Part shown: positions 46,136-58,727 of the stretch, one piece after another | Layout of the letters: every line of letters starts with the position of its first letter | How positions within the stretch are numbered: the first letter of the stretch is position 1 | Source of the DNA: Tolypeutes matacus | Lineage: Eukaryota; Chordata; Mammalia; Cingulata; Chlamyphoridae | DNA: 64,000 bases | Assembly (NCBI GenBank): GCA_026826555.1 | Contig: JAKSZT010033094.1 | Span: forward strand, 1,297,808 to 1,361,807 | Reading direction: 5' to 3' | Position numbers and translations under genes: made by a program | The notes under the pieces: model-generated | What the model saw: only the letters and a program-made list of their open reading frames with translations | Database searches by the model: none | Told to the model about the DNA's origin: nothing

Positions 46136-48045
46136 TTTCCCAACGAGCCTGAGGGAAAGGGGAGTAGGGAGAGGCAGCTGGAGAGCTGTCAGGTGCCCAT
46201 TTACCCCAGAAAAGAAAGGATCCAGGGATAGATCCAGCAGGCTGTCAGATACCCAGCTAGCTCCCTGGGGGAAGAGGAGCTGTGGAATTAGCAGCCTCAT
46301 GACAGAGAACATAGACCGAGATTTTTTTTTAGGTTTTTTTATTTTTAGTCTTTATTCTTTATTTTTTTTCCCCTACACCTGGGTCTCTTATCTGTGGAGG
46401 GCGGGTGACAGGGTGAATGGTGAGCACTGGCAGCCTGAGATGGTTGCTAGTAGCCTAAGAGGGAGGCCTGTTTTTTCTGTTTTATTTTTTCTTTGTTTCT
46501 TTTTTATTCTTCTTTTTTCTCCTTATTTTCTTTCTTTTCATTTTCATTTTCATTTTCTCTCATACTTAACTTTTCTTTCATTCCACCTTCTCTTGTTTGG
46601 CCTTCATTTTCTTTCTATTCTTCTCATCTTTCTGGTCTTTCATTTTTTTCCTGTCTCTTTTTTTTTCTTTCTTGCACCTTTATTCTTATTCCTTTTTATT
46701 TTTTATGATTTTTAACTATTTTTTTTCCTATTTTATGGTTCCTTTTCTATGCTTTTTAAATCACTATTATTTTTCTCTTCCTTCCTTTTTTATGGCTTTA
46801 ATATATTTTCAGGGGAACGTGGACAACTACAAGGATACAGAATAAGTGGAACCAAGGGTCAAAGAGGATGCTTAACACAAAACAAAATGGAATAAATCCT
46901 TAGTGTAGAAAGAGTAGCTAACCAACTGGATAGGTCCATCAAGATAAACAAATGCCTAGACACCAATAAAAAATTACAAGCCATACTAAGAAACAGGAAG
47001 ACATGGCCCAGTCTAATGAACAAACTAAAAAGCAGGAAGATATGCAGAACATGGAATAGCTAATCAAGGAAGTCCAAATAAATATCATGAATCAACTTAA
47101 TGAAGTGAAGGAAGAGATAAAGGATATGAAGATGACACTGGGGAAATATACAGAAAAATCATAAACATACATGAAAAGACAACAGATCTGATGGTGATGA
47201 AAGGCACAATGCTAGAAATTAAAAATACATTGGAAGCACATAACAGCATATTTGAACAGGCAGAGGAAAGAATTGGTGACGTCAAAGATAGTACATCTGT
47301 AACCACACAGATAATAGAGAAAAAGAAAAAAATGCAGGGATCAAGGAATTGAATGACAACACGAAACATACAAACACACATTATAGGCATCCCAGAGGGA
47401 GAAGAGAAGGGGAAAGTGGGCAGAAGGAGTGTTGGAGGAAATAATGGCCGAAAATTTCTCAACTCTCATGAAGGACATGGGTGTGCATGTCCAGGAAATG
47501 CAGCACACTCCAAACATTGTAAATCCTAACAGGCCCACTCTTACACATACTTATCAGATTGTCAAACACTCAAGACAGAATTCTGAAAGCAGCAAGAGAA
47601 AAGAGATCAATCACATTTAGGGAAGCTCGATAAATGTACGTGCTGATTTCTCATCTGAAACCATGGGGAAAACAATGTACGCTATAGTTAATGTGCTAAA
47701 AGAAAATACTGCCAGCTAAGAATTCTGTATCCACCAAAGCTGGCATTCAAAGATGAGAGAGAATCAGAAATATTCACAGATAAACAGAAATTAAGAATTT
47801 GTCAACAAGAGTCCTGCCCTTCAAGAAATACTAAAGGGAGTTCTGCAGGTTGAAAGGAAAAAACAGGAGAGAGAAGGTTGGAGGAGAGTATAGAAAGGAA
47901 GATTATTAGTAAGAACAACTAAAAGAATAAGAGAATAAGAACAAAATATGACATATGTAAACCTAAAGAAAAAATGGCTAATGTAAGTACTGCCTTGACA
48001 GTAATAACACTGAATGTTAATGGATTGAACATCCATGTTAATGTT
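46136..48045 (+). mobile_element. L1 copy I: 5'UTR end, ORF1 and first codons of ORF2
   Basis: Leader with a pyrimidine tract (46465-46800). ORF1 begins at about 46993 with MAQSNEQTKKQED; its RRM and CTD blocks (EIMAENFSTLMKDMGVHVQE, ILYPPKLAFK-like at about 47720) are separated by frameshifts. ORF2 starts near 47975 (ANVSTALTVITLNVNGLN), then the sequence switches at about 48045 to a minus-strand L1. Inactive. Confidence 0.82.
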
Positions 48046-49337
48046 AATGGATTGTTCAAGTTCTCTGTTTCCTTGTTGATCTGTCTAGTTGTTCTATCTA
48101 ATGATGTGAGAGGGGTGTTGAAGTCTCCAACGATTATTGTAGAAATGTCTATTTCTCCCTTCAGTTTTGCCAGAGTTTGTCTCATATATTTTGGGGCACC
48201 CCGGTTAGGTGCATAGATATTTATGACTGTTATATCTTCCTGGTAGATCATCCTTTTTATTAATATATAATGGCCTTCTGTATCTCATAATTTTTTGCAT
48301 TTAAAGTCTGTTTTGTCTGATATTAGTGTAGCTACCCCTGCTCTTTTCTGGTTACTATTCATGTGAATTATCTTTTTCCAACCTTTCACTTTCAGCTGGT
48401 TTGTATCCTTGGGTCTAAAGTGAGTTTCTTGTAAGCAGCATATGGATGGCTCATGTTTTTTTATCCACTCTATCAGCCTGTATCTTTTGATTGGGGAGTT
48501 TATCCATTCACATTCAATATTACTGTAAATGCACTATTTATTTCCTCCATTTTATTCTTTGGTTTTCATGTGTCCTCTTGTTTTTATCTCTCTTTTTATT
48601 CTTTTGGTTATCCTTTCTGCTATTCTTTCTTCTATACTCTCCTCCAAGCCTCTCTCTCCTGTATTTTTCTTTCAGGTTCTAAGGCTTCCTTTAATATTTC
48701 CTGCAACAGTGGATTCTTTTTTGCAAACTCTGTTAGTTTCTGTTTGTTTGTGAATATCTTATACTCACCTTCATATTTGAAGGACAGTTTTGCTGGATAA
48801 AGAATTCTCGGCTGGCAGTTTTTCTCTTTCAGTTTCCTAATTGTATCATACGACTGTCTTCTCGCCTCCATGGTTTCTGAAGAGAAATCTGCACTAAGTC
48901 TTACTGGACATCCCTTGTATGTGATCGTTTGCTTCTCTCTTGCTGCTGAGAATTTTCTCTTTATCTTTGACATTTGACATTCTGAGTAGTATGTGTCTTG
49001 GCGTAGGTCTGTTTGGATTCATTCTGATTGGGGTACGGTGTGCTTCTTGGACATGTAAGTTCATTTCTTTTGTGAGAGTTGGGAAATTTTCAGCTATTAT
49101 TTCCTCAAATACTCTTTCTGCCCCTTTTCCCTTCTTTTCCCCTTCTGGACCTCCCATGACACATATGTTGTTGCGTTTTGTGTTGTCATTTAACTCTCTG
49201 AGCCCCTGATCAATTTTTCCCATTCTTTTCTCTTTCTGTTCTTTTCTCTCTTCAATTTTAGCTGTTCTGTCTTCAGTATCACTTATTCTTTCTTCTATCA
49301 TTTCAAGTCTGCTGTTGTATGCCTCAAATGTGTGTTT

Positions 49338-49578
49338 TTTTATTTTAAAGATTTATTATTTTTATTTATTTATCACTCCCCCCCCCCCCCCCGGGTGGGC
49401 GGGCTGTCTGCTCTCTGTGTCCATTTGCTGTGCATTCTTCTGTGTCTGANNNNNNNNNNTGGGCAATCAGCTCTCTGTGGCTCAGGCCAGCTTGCCTTCA
49501 CCAGGAGGCCCTGGGAATCGAACCCAGGGCTTCCCATATGGTAGATGGGAGCCCAATCAATTGAGCCACATCCGCTTC
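49338..49578 (-). repeat. DAS-type tRNA SINE with assembly gap
   Basis: Minus-strand head at right ('gggaagcggatgtggctcaa'), B box 'ggttcgattccc' near 49515. Perfect 16-bp duplication CCTCAAATGTGTGTTT (49322-49337, 49579-49594). Contains a C-run (49378-49392) and ten N. Confidence 0.92.
49450..49459. other. Sequence gap (10 N)
   Basis: Ten unknown bases inside a SINE; the true length may differ. Confidence 1.
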
Positions 49579-51012
49579 CCTCAAATGTGTGTTTGACTTC
49601 ACCTATTGTGTTTTTCATTCCCATGAACTCTGTTACTTTTCTGTTCAGGATTTCAAATTCTTCTTTGCATTCACTCAGTGTCTTCTTGATGTCATTATCT
49701 CTCTAACTATATTGTCTTTCAACTCATTAATTTGATTTTGGAAATTTGTGCTTATCTCGCTGATTAGTTCTCTCAGATTCTGTATCTCTTCTGGGGCTTT
49801 GTTGTATTCCTTTTCTTGGGCCATGTCTTCTATTTTCTTAGTATGGCTCGTATTTTTTTTGCTGGTGTTTAGGCATCTGGTTAGGATGTAGTTTACTTAA
49901 ATGCTCAGTCTCTTTCTCTTTTATAGGAATTTAGTGGCAGGAGGCTGTGAGTTACCAAAGCTCTTTGATTTTTGGCTCAACCTTGATTGTTACAATTGTC
50001 CGGCTGATTGCTCAAAACTGGGCACTGGACCCAGCAATTTGTTGTAGAGTTGCTTCCTAGGGCCTTGGGCACAGAGACTATAGAGGCCAGGAAAAGCCTC
50101 TCCTATTTATTTTTAATTTTCTTATGTGCCCTTCCTTGGTCTGCCAGGAGATGGCGCTCATTGGCAGCTCTCAATTCAGTGCCTGGTCGGAGTGTATTTG
50201 TTGTGACACAGACCAGATCAGTATGATAGAGCTTCCTGTCTCAGGGCTAAGAGCCTTGTAATTCAAACTTTCTGAGACAGTTCTCCAGTCTTCTCTGGCA
50301 TCCCCCTCCCTTTTCCCACCTAGGAAATATTTCCACTCCCCTCAGAGTCCTCAACCATCAGTCACATTAGTAGAGGAGGAGATTGGGAGGTTTGTATATC
50401 TTTAGCCCCTTGCAGGTTCCAAGGCAAACAATGGCGCAGCCCCACCCGGCCTGGAAGGGTTCTCGGGACAGGGCAGACCATACCTGGGAGTCAAAAGCAG
50501 GGTCAGCCCCAGACTCTCTCTCCCCTCTCCTGTGGAGTCCTCAACAATTAGTCCAGGCTAGAAGAGAGGGAGATTGGGAGGGTTGGATTTCTGCAGTCCT
50601 TCCTAGGCTCCCAGGGCAAACCACCCAGGGCAGAGCCCCAAGGGTCCGTGGGACTCCACAGCCCAAATTTGCAGGTCAGAACCTGAGTCAGCTTTAGGCT
50701 GTGTCTGTCTCTCTCCCCTTTCCTGGGGTGGTAGATCCCCGGAGCCCCCTTTGTCTGTAGTTGCAGGCCCAGAGGCCCGAGAATTCTAAAGAGTGTGGGG
50801 AAGGGTGCCAGCAGCAGCTGCTGCTGCTGGTTCCAACTCATGGTTCTGTTGTCGCGATTTCCCTCTTTTTCTCTCTCTCCTCTGGGTGGTATGCAGCCTT
50901 CACCTGCAGTCCTAAACGCTAGAAGATCTTTTTCGGGGCTGTTTCAGCCTGTTCTCTAGCTATTTTTCTGGAGAAGAGATTCTCGTGTCTTTCTAGTCTG
51001 CCATCTTCCTGG

Positions 51013-53436
51013 AAGTCCCTGAGCTATGGCTCTGAGTTCTTGATGTGGTTCCATTGGTCAATCTGTTTGTCTTTATGCCAGTATGCTTTTTTTTTTTTTT
51101 AACCACTGTAGCTAAGTAATATGCTTTAAAGTCAGTAAGTAAGAGTGCTCCAATGTCATTCTTCTTTTTAAAGACAGTTTTGGGTATTCTGGGCCCCTTA
51201 CCCTTCCAAATAAATTTGATACTTGGCTATTCCATTTCTGCAAAAAAAGGCTGTTGGGATTTTTATTGGGGTTGCATTGAGTCTGTAAATCAGTTTGAGT
51301 AGAATTGACATCTTAATGATATTTAGTCTTCCAATCCATGAACAGAGAGTGTCCTCCATTTAGTTAATTCTTCTTAAATGTTCTGTAGTTTTCTGAATAC
51401 AGGTCCTTTATGTCCTTGCTTAAGTTTATTCCTAAATATTTGAATATTTTAGTCAGTATTATAAATGGAAATTTTTTTCTAATTTCCTCCTCAGATTGCA
51501 CATCACTAGTCTATAGAAACACTATTGATTTTTGCATATTTATCTTGTATCCTGCCACTTTACCTAACTGATCTATTAGTTCTAGTAGCTTTGTTGTAGA
51601 TTTTTCAGGATTTTCTAGATACAAGATCATATCATCAGTGAATAGTGAAAGTTTTACTTCTTCCTTTCCTATTTGGGTGCCTTTTATTTGTTTGTCTAGC
51701 CTGGTTGCTCTAGTTAGAACTTCTAGCACAATACTGAATAACAGTGGTGACAATGGGCATACTTGTTTTGTTCCTGTTCTCAGTGGGAAAACTTTCAGTT
51801 TTTTACTATTGAGTACAATGCTAGCTGTAGGTTTTTCATATATGCACTTTACCATATTGAGAAAGCTTCCCTCTATTCTTATGTTTTGGAGTGCTTTTAT
51901 CAAGACAGGGTACTGTATTTTGTCAGATGCCTTTTCTACATCAATTGAGAGGATCATGTGATTTTTCTTCTTAAATTTGTCCATGTGGTTTATTACACAG
52001 ATTTTGTTTTGTTGAACCACCCTTGTACACCCAAAATAAAGTCCACTTGATTGTGATGTATAATTTTTAAAATGTGCTTCTGGATTCGGTTTGCAAGTAT
52101 TTTGTTGAGTACTTTTCCATCTATATACATTAGGGATATTGTCCGTAATTATCTGTGTTCCTAGTATCTTTATCTGATTTTGGTATTAGGGTGATGCTGG
52201 CTTCATAGAATGAGTTTGGTGGTATTCATTCGTATTCAAATTTTTGGAAAAGCTTGAGCAAGATTAATATTAGATCATTTTTGAATGATTGGTAGAATTC
52301 ACCTGTGAAGCCATCTGGTCCTGGGCTTTTCATCTTTGATTTTTGATGACTGTTTCAATCTTTTCACTTGTGATTGGTTTGTTGAGGTCTTGTATTTCTT
52401 CTAGGGTCAGTGTAGGTGGTTCATGTGTTTCTAGGAATTTTTCCATCTCATCTATATTGTCTAGTTTTTGGCATACAGCTGTTCATAGTATCCTCTTATG
52501 CTCTCATTTCTGCAGGGTCAGTGGTAATGTAACCCCTCTCATTTCTGATAATATTTATTTGTGTCTTCTCTTTTTCTTTGTCATTCTAGCTAAGAATTTG
52601 TTGATTTTGTTGACATCAAATAACCAACTTTTCGTTTTGTTGATTCTCACTATTGTTTTTTGTTCTCAATTTCATTTATTTCTACTCTGATCTTTACTCT
52701 TTCTTTCCTTTGGCTTGATTTGGGATTAATTTGCTGTTCTTTTTCTAGTTCCTCCAGGTGTGCAGTTAGATTTTAATTTTAGCTCTTTCTTCATTTTTAA
52801 TATAAGCATTGAGGCCTATAAATTTCCCTCTTAGCACTTCCTTCACTGCATCCCATAGGTTCTGAGATGCTGTGTTCTTGTTTTCATTTGTCTTGAGATA
52901 TTTATTGATATCTCTCACAATTTCTTCTTTGACCCAACCCACTGATTAAGAGTGTGTTGTTTAATCTCAATATATTTATGAATTTTCTCTTTCTCTATCC
53001 ATTATTCATTTCTAGTTTCATTCCATTTTGTTTTCAATCTTTTTAAATTTATTAAGTCCAGTCTTGTGACCCAACATATGATCTATCCTGGATAAAGATC
53101 CATGAGTGCTTGAAAAGAATGCATATCCTGCTGTTTTGAGGGTCTGTTAGGTCTATTCATTATCATGTTATTAAGTTCTCTGTTTCTTTATTTATCCTCT
53201 CTCTACATGTTCTATCCAGTACAGAGAGTGGTGTACTAAAGTCTCCAGCTATTATTGTAGAGACAACACTTTCTCCCTTTGGGTTTTCCAGTGTGTGCCT
53301 CATGTATCTTGAGGAACCCAGATTAGGTACATAAATATTTATTACAGTTATTTCTTCTTGGTGAATTGCCCCTTTTATTAATATATAATGACCTGCTTCA
53401 TCCCTTTTAACAGGTTTTACATTTAAAATCTATTTG
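51013..53436 (-). mobile_element. L1 copy K, left part: ORF2 endonuclease end, linker and reverse transcriptase
   Basis: Minus-strand L1 whose right part lies at 58728-60640. From 53436 downwards: end of the endonuclease (IINI/FSTPLS-like at about 53250), linker, then RT. A 169-codon open stretch (52020-51511) holds the RT core: [32 protein letters not shown] and the active-site motif [10 protein letters not shown], where FTDD replaces the usual FADD. The two catalytic Asp are kept. It stops near 51015, where copy J begins, so ORF2's C terminus and the 3'UTR are absent. Confidence 0.88.
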
Positions 53437-53996
53437 TAGGATTGTGGGAAGATGGAGATGGACTAACAGGTAGAGCTGAATGCTCTCACAAAAACAATGG
53501 ACAAAGAGCTAAAAGCTCTCTTGAGAGACCTGCTTTGGGGGTCAGCACACAAGGACTGTGCTACACAACTCCCAGGAGGGGGAGGGACAGAGAGACAAAG
53601 AATCCAAAATGACCAACGTGAGTTACCAAGCCCCCATGGTGGCCAGGTAGGGCTCCCATCCCCCACCCCCAAGATATTAAGCTGAGGTAAAACACCTGGC
53701 TCATCATAGGTGACTGAGAACAGACATCTTCCTCCCTGTCAGCTGTTTCAAGGGAAAAGGGAGGGGAGGTCAGGATGCTTTTCTTCAGTGAATTCAGCCA
53801 GCAGATGCAAACACAGAAAAGCCCAGACTGAAACACCTCCATGGAATGGTGTGCTGACTAGTGCCATCTGTTGTCTGGTCTGGAAATTGCATGGAAAAAA
53901 AACTGCTTTTGGGTTTCTGTACTCCTCCTGGAAGAAAATCTGTGCCCCATCAGTGAATCCCCGGAACCATTTTGCTAACTTAAGCCAGGCAATTTT

Positions 53997-56211
53997 TTTT
54001 TATTTTAACTTTTTTATATAATAATTTTTTATTTTTAAAAGATACCTTGATTACATAAATGTTACATAAAAAATATAGGGATTCCCATATGCCCCACTCC
54101 CCACACCTCCCATACCCTCCCACATAAACATCCTTTATTAGTGTGGCACATTCATTACAATTGATAAATACATCCTGGGGCTTTGCCATTAAGCATGGAC
54201 CATAGTTCACATTGTAGACCACACTCTCTCCCACACAGTTCTGTGTGTTATATGATGATATAAAATGGCCCTATATCTGTCATTGCAGTGTCACGCAGGA
54301 CAATTGCCAAGTCCTGAAAAAGCCCCTGTATTACAAATGCTTTTCCCTTTCCCTGACCCCAGGGCCACCAGTGGCCACTGGCTCCACATCAGTGTTGTAA
54401 TTTCTCCCATTGCTTTAATCATAATACATCTATAGTAGAATACAAGTAAGTCCACTCTAGTCCATAGCTCTTTTCCCCATCCTGAGGAGTCTGGGATGAT
54501 GATGTCCACTCCACCTCCAATTGAGAGGGGGCTTATATTGCATGGGGAAGATGGATGTGATTATCCTGTCTGCAGCTGCAAACTCTCTCCATTCACTGGG
54601 ACGGCCATCATCCATCATCATCTCCCTGCCAGTTGTCCTGAGTGAGTCCAATGAGCTGTAGAGTAGGAGTTGGTGCTCCACTGAGGTTCCAGGCCCAGCT
54701 GGCATGTGGACAGCCCAAAGACTCAAGTTTCTGGATGAACATCTACAAACTCCAGCACCAAATACAGGTTTGAATAGAAGGGACAGATGAGCCATGTTCA
54801 GGGAAGATATAGTTGAGTCCAACTCTGTCACTCTCAGTAGCACAAACTCCAAAGTAGAGCCCACTGGCAAGGCACCAAACTCTGGAGCTATCCTCCCTGA
54901 CACAGAACCTGGGTGTCACCAGAGCCCTCAGGAGCCCCATTATTTGGGGTGATATCCACTTTGGAATTCTATGAGATCCTCCTGAGATGTGTGTGTCACC
55001 TCTGGGGATGACTTCCCGACTCATTTTGAAGTCTCTTAACCATATAAACTCATTTGTCTTTACCTTTTCCCCCTTTTATTCAAGGTCTTTTTCCAGTCAC
55101 ACTGCCAGTTGGCACTTAGTAGCAATCCCTCGGTGCCAGGGAGGCTCATCCCCGGGAGTCATGTCCCATGCTGAGAAGACGGTAGTGCTGAGTTTGGCTT
55201 AGAGAGAGGCCACATTTGAGCAATAAGCAGGCTCTCGAGAGGCAACTCTTAGGCACCCCATAACAATAGACTGTTTCAGTTTCAAGAGCCAAGACTCATA
55301 AGGCTAGTTATCAATATCAAGGGCCCATCAGTGGATCACCCTCCTTCACCAGTCACTGCCCCTGCACTTGGGGGACTGTTGCTACTCCCTTAGAGAATGT
55401 GGCAGAGCTCTCCAGGATGGGAATTCAGTATTCCCTCATTTACTGTGTGAGTCTCCACCCCCTGTGACAATACCCTGTGAACATCTGAACATTTTTATAA
55501 ACCTTATATGTATGCTCAGGTGAACTTCCTCCCATGCATCCCCCATCCCTGAAAACCCACACCAATGATCCTTCCCTGCCCCAGTTGTAACCCTTCTGTG
55601 ATCCAAAACTTCTTCAAAGATGAAGCTATTACAATAGCTGAATACAATTAATAGGAAAATGAAATAATAAGTTTAAATGTAAGAGATAATATACATAAAA
55701 ATTTTTTAACTAATAATAAAATTAAATTAAAAGATTGGGATATTAAAAAATGAAAAAAAATTTTTTTTTACCTTTTGCCTTTCATCACTGCAATATCTTG
55801 TGTCCAGTCTGTACTGTAGCACCTTCCCCTGTCATTCCCCAGTGTCTCACTATTTTTCATTTTGTTTTCAAAGAAGTTTTAGGTCACAGCAAAGTCACAC
55901 ACAGAATATAAGAGACTCTCATATACCCAGCATCTCCCCTTTTCCTCCTCCCCCATATTAATACCTTTTTATATGTGGATGGTAACATTGTTATAACTGA
56001 TATACAAATAGTGAAACATAACTACTAAATGTTGTCAATGGTTTACACTATGGTCACACATTTTAGAGCATACACTTTTATAAATTTTGATATTTACCAT
56101 GTCCTGTGTCCATCACTGTATGGTAATGAAGAACAATTGTTTTGACCACTAAATACCCCCTGTTTGATCTATTCCTCCTACCCCATCCCCCCAGGGCCCA
56201 TGACAACCCCC
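53997..56211 (-). mobile_element. 5'-truncated L1: 2.2 kb of 3'UTR only
   Basis: Minus-strand insertion within copy L, ending in a T-run at its left side (poly(A) complement). Flanked by TAAGCCAGGCAATTTT (53981-53996) and TAAGCCTGGCAATTTT (56212-56227). All of it aligns with the 3'UTR of the L1 at 60680-63393 and no ORF2 is included. It shows that this subfamily's 3'UTR is at least 2.2 kb and is copied as one unit. Confidence 0.9.
54457..54795 (-). CDS. Open frame in L1 3'UTR, hypothetical (112 codons)
   Basis: Minus-strand frame from ATG 54795 to a TAG at 54457-54459. The open stretch extends upstream without ATG to about 54903. It matches, codon for codon and without net indel, the frame at 61606-61268 in another copy of the same 3'UTR: same ATG, same stop, about half the residues identical by eye (shared MxHxSLLFKP, QLLxYSS, EWR, WSGHxHP). 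No known domain or motif. The protein similarity is no higher than the DNA divergence would allow under neutrality, so coding status is unproven. Confidence 0.3.
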   Translation of the reverse strand: MAHLSLLFKPVFGAGVCRCSSRNLSLWAVHMPAGPGTSVEHQLLLYSSLDSLRTTGREMMMDDGRPSEWREFAAADRIITSIFPMQYKPPLNWRWSGHHHPRLLRMGKRAMD

Positions 56212-56384
56212 TAAGCCTGGCAATTTTAAAGACTGAGAATAAGTTGAACCAAATATCAGTAAAGAGTTGTGGGGGATAAAACACTAGGGAAGAGCGATGA
56301 ATTGGCCATCAGAGTAAATTCACCAACATATTCAGATGCCTAGACATCAGCACAATTTCCAAGCCATACTAGGAAACAGGAAGA

Positions 56385-57250
56385 GATGTCCCAGCCAAAA
56401 GAACAAACCAAATATCCTGAAGAGATACAGGATTTAATACAATTAATCAGTGATAATCACACAAATCTCCTAAATTACTTCAAAGAATGTTAAAAAAAAA
56501 TATGAATAAAGAAATAAAGGATATTAAGAAGACAATTTGAAGGGCTTCAAAGAAAAGTAACAGACCTTATGGGAATGGGAGACACAATGGCTGAGATTAA
56601 AACTACATTAGAGGCACATAAGAGCATATTTAAATTGCTTAAAGACAGAGATTTTGAAGACAGAATATTTGAACTGAAAAAGACACGAGAACAGAAAAAG
56701 AATGGGAAAAAAATAAAACAGAATATCAGGGAATTGAGTGAAAATGTGAAACACACAAATTTTCACATTATTTGTGTCCCAGAAGGAGAAGAGAATGGAA
56801 AAGAGGTAGAAAGAATATTTGAGGAAATAATGACTGAAAACTTCCCAAGCATTATGAAGGACATAAATATCGATATCCAAGAAGGACAATGCACTCCAAA
56901 CAATAAATCAAAACAGACCTACCCCAAGACACCTACTATGCAGAATGACAAATATCAGAGATAAAGAGAAGCTTCTGAAAGCTGCAAGAGAAAAGCAAGC
57001 ATCACATACAAAGGAAACTTGATAAGATTAAGTGCTGACCTCTCATCAGAAACCATGGAGGAGAGAAGAAAGTAGTAAGATGTATTTAAGGTGCTGTAAA
57101 AGAAAAACTGCCAGCTAAGAAATCTGTATCCAGCAAGGCTGTCTTTCAAAAATGAGGGTGAGTTCAGAGTCCATAGACAAAGAAAAATTGATAGAATATG
57201 TTACCAAATGACCAGATTTACAAGAGATACTAAAGTGGGTGCTGCAGCCT
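56385..57250 (+). pseudogene. L1 copy L ORF1, mostly open then broken
   Basis: ORF1 relic. A 131-codon open part (56569-56964) covers the end of the coiled coil and the RRM (NGKKIKQNIRELSENVKH, FHIICVPEGEENGK, EEIMTENFPSIMKDINIDIQE). The CTD follows with frameshifts ('ITYKGNL', 'LYPARLSFKNEG' near 57130). The leading MSQPKEQTK start is at about 56385. Non-functional as a whole. Confidence 0.85.
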
Positions 57251-57369
57251 GAAAGGAAAAAACAAGGACAAGAGATCTGGAGAAGAGTTTAGAAATGAAG
57301 ATTATTAGGAAGGGTAAACTAAAGAATGAGAAGATAGACAATAGAATGGTATGGTAACAGAGAACCGCA

Positions 57370-57600
57370 GAACAAAGTGGATGAAGTAAAGCCTTTACAG
57401 TATTAACACTGAATGTTAATGGATTGAACTCCCCCATCAAAAGACATAGACTGATAGAATGAATTAAAAAAATATGAGCCATCCATATATTGTCTACAAG
57501 AGACCTACCTCAGACCTAAGAACACAGCCAGGTTAAAAGTAAAAGATTGGAAAAAAGCATTCCATGCAAATAATAACCAAAGAAGAGCTGGAGTAGACCA
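57370..57600 (+). pseudogene. L1 copy L ORF2 start fragment
   Basis: Beginning of the endonuclease: LTLNVNGLNSPIKRH-like, then CLQETYLRPKNTARLK and 'KAFHANNNQRRAGVDQINVK' type sequence before it ends at about 57605. Stops present. Confidence 0.75.
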
Positions 57601-57604
57601 GATT

Positions 57605-58240
57605 AATGTAAAATAACAATATTATAGTATATGAATAATAATTAGTACAATTGAAAAATTATTCCTGTGATCACTATTCTGAAATTTTCTTCATACAAAA
57701 TAAACACTTGCTTTTAATTGAGGAGGACTGGAGAAGAGATATTTTTTTGGATACTTCATTTTTTTTAAACCCTTTCTTATCCATACTCTTTAATCAAAAT
57801 AATGTATATGGATCAATAATGATTTAGCATGACTACTGTTGAACAAGATTTTGAGTTTTCTGCCTCATAAAATTATGAGTTGGCAAATTGTTATCTGCTG
57901 AAGTTCATTCCAATAAGATGTGAAGAATTCCCAAATAGCAATTTGATTATTTAGAAAGAATTATGGCCTAAATAGAAATTAAATAACTAAACCAATAATT
58001 TATTTCATTCTTAGAGATTAATATGTCCAATCACTAGAGCTGTAATATAAAAATTAGAATAATTTATAATTAATTTCTATTATATTTGAATTATTATTTA
58101 CATTTATAAAGGTTTGTTATGCTATTTTTTATAATTGATTATATTAAATCTAACCTGGCCTTGCGCTCTCTTTTCAATTGTAATTTCTTTCAATCTATGT
58201 TTCTATTTACTTTACAATTTTACAATAAAGGACTTTTTAA
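57605..58240. other. AT-rich sequence between L1 pieces
   Basis: No L1, SINE or gene sequence recognised although it lies inside the boundaries of L1 copy L. May be 3'UTR of an unfamiliar L1 type or an unrecognised insert. Confidence 0.4.
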
Positions 58241-58599
58241 CAGCTTAAGAAAAACATTGATTATACACTTTGGATAGATCATATGGTATGTGAATATATC
58301 TCAATAAAACTGCTTAGTAAGCAAATAATTGTGCAAGAATGGTCAGAAATACTTATGTACAGCAGGGGAAAAGAGAGAATGAGAGATGAGGAATTTCCTT
58401 GTTTGCTTGTTGGTCTGTTTTTTGTTTATTATTGTTGTTGTTATTATTATTATAGGAATAATGAAAATTCTTTAAAAATGATTGAAGCGATGAACGCACA
58501 ACTATGGGATTATACCAAATACCACTTTGGATAAATTGTATGCTTTATTAATATGTATCAATAAAATTGATTTGTTTAAAAAAGAAAAAAATCTATTTG

Positions 58600-58726
58600 C
58601 CTATGGAGCAGGTATAGCTCAGTGGTTGAGAGCTTGCTTTGCATGGACAAGGTCCCAGGTCCACTCACTGGTACCTCCTTTTAAATGAAAATAAACCACC
58701 TCTCAAAATGGTAGGAGTAGAAAAAC
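58600..58726 (+). repeat. tRNA-derived SINE (old type) in copy K
   Basis: tRNA-Ala-like head ('gcaggtatagctcagtggttgagagcttgctttgcatgg') with short A-rich tail. AATCTATTTG on the left (58590-58599) and AATCTATTTTG on the right (58727-58737) form its duplication. The left copy later served as target for L1 copy L. Confidence 0.7.
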
Positions 58727-58727
58727 A

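Larger units (their letters stand above)
48046..51012 (-). mobile_element. L1 copy J: 5'UTR, ORF1 and start of ORF2
   Basis: Minus-strand L1 with an apparently complete 5' end ('ggaagatggcagactagaaag' reading down from 51012), a leader of about 1.1 kb and ORF1 split by a SINE. The RRM part (49301-48894: RMGKIDQGLRELNDNTKR, FEEIIAENFPTLTKEMNL) and the CTD (48973-48632: ARRQSYDTIRKLKEKN, QPRILYPAKLSFKYEGEY) overlap in different frames, so only one or a few frameshifts break it. ORF2 endonuclease start (INIYAPNRGAPKY, IIVGDFNTPL) runs to 48050. The best preserved ORF1 in the window. It lacks the rest of ORF2. Confidence 0.88.
53437..58587 (+). mobile_element. L1 copy L (plus) inserted in copy K
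   Basis: 5'-complete L1 ('gggaagatggagatggactaacagg' at 53446) with leader 53442-53980. It is split by a minus L1 3'UTR (53997-56211), then the leader resumes, followed by ORF1 (56385-57250), the start of ORF2 (57390-57600), non-L1 sequence (57605-58240) and an L1 3' end (58245-58587). Flanked by AAAATCTATTTG at 53425-53436 and 58588-58599. Most of ORF2 is missing. Confidence 0.85.
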
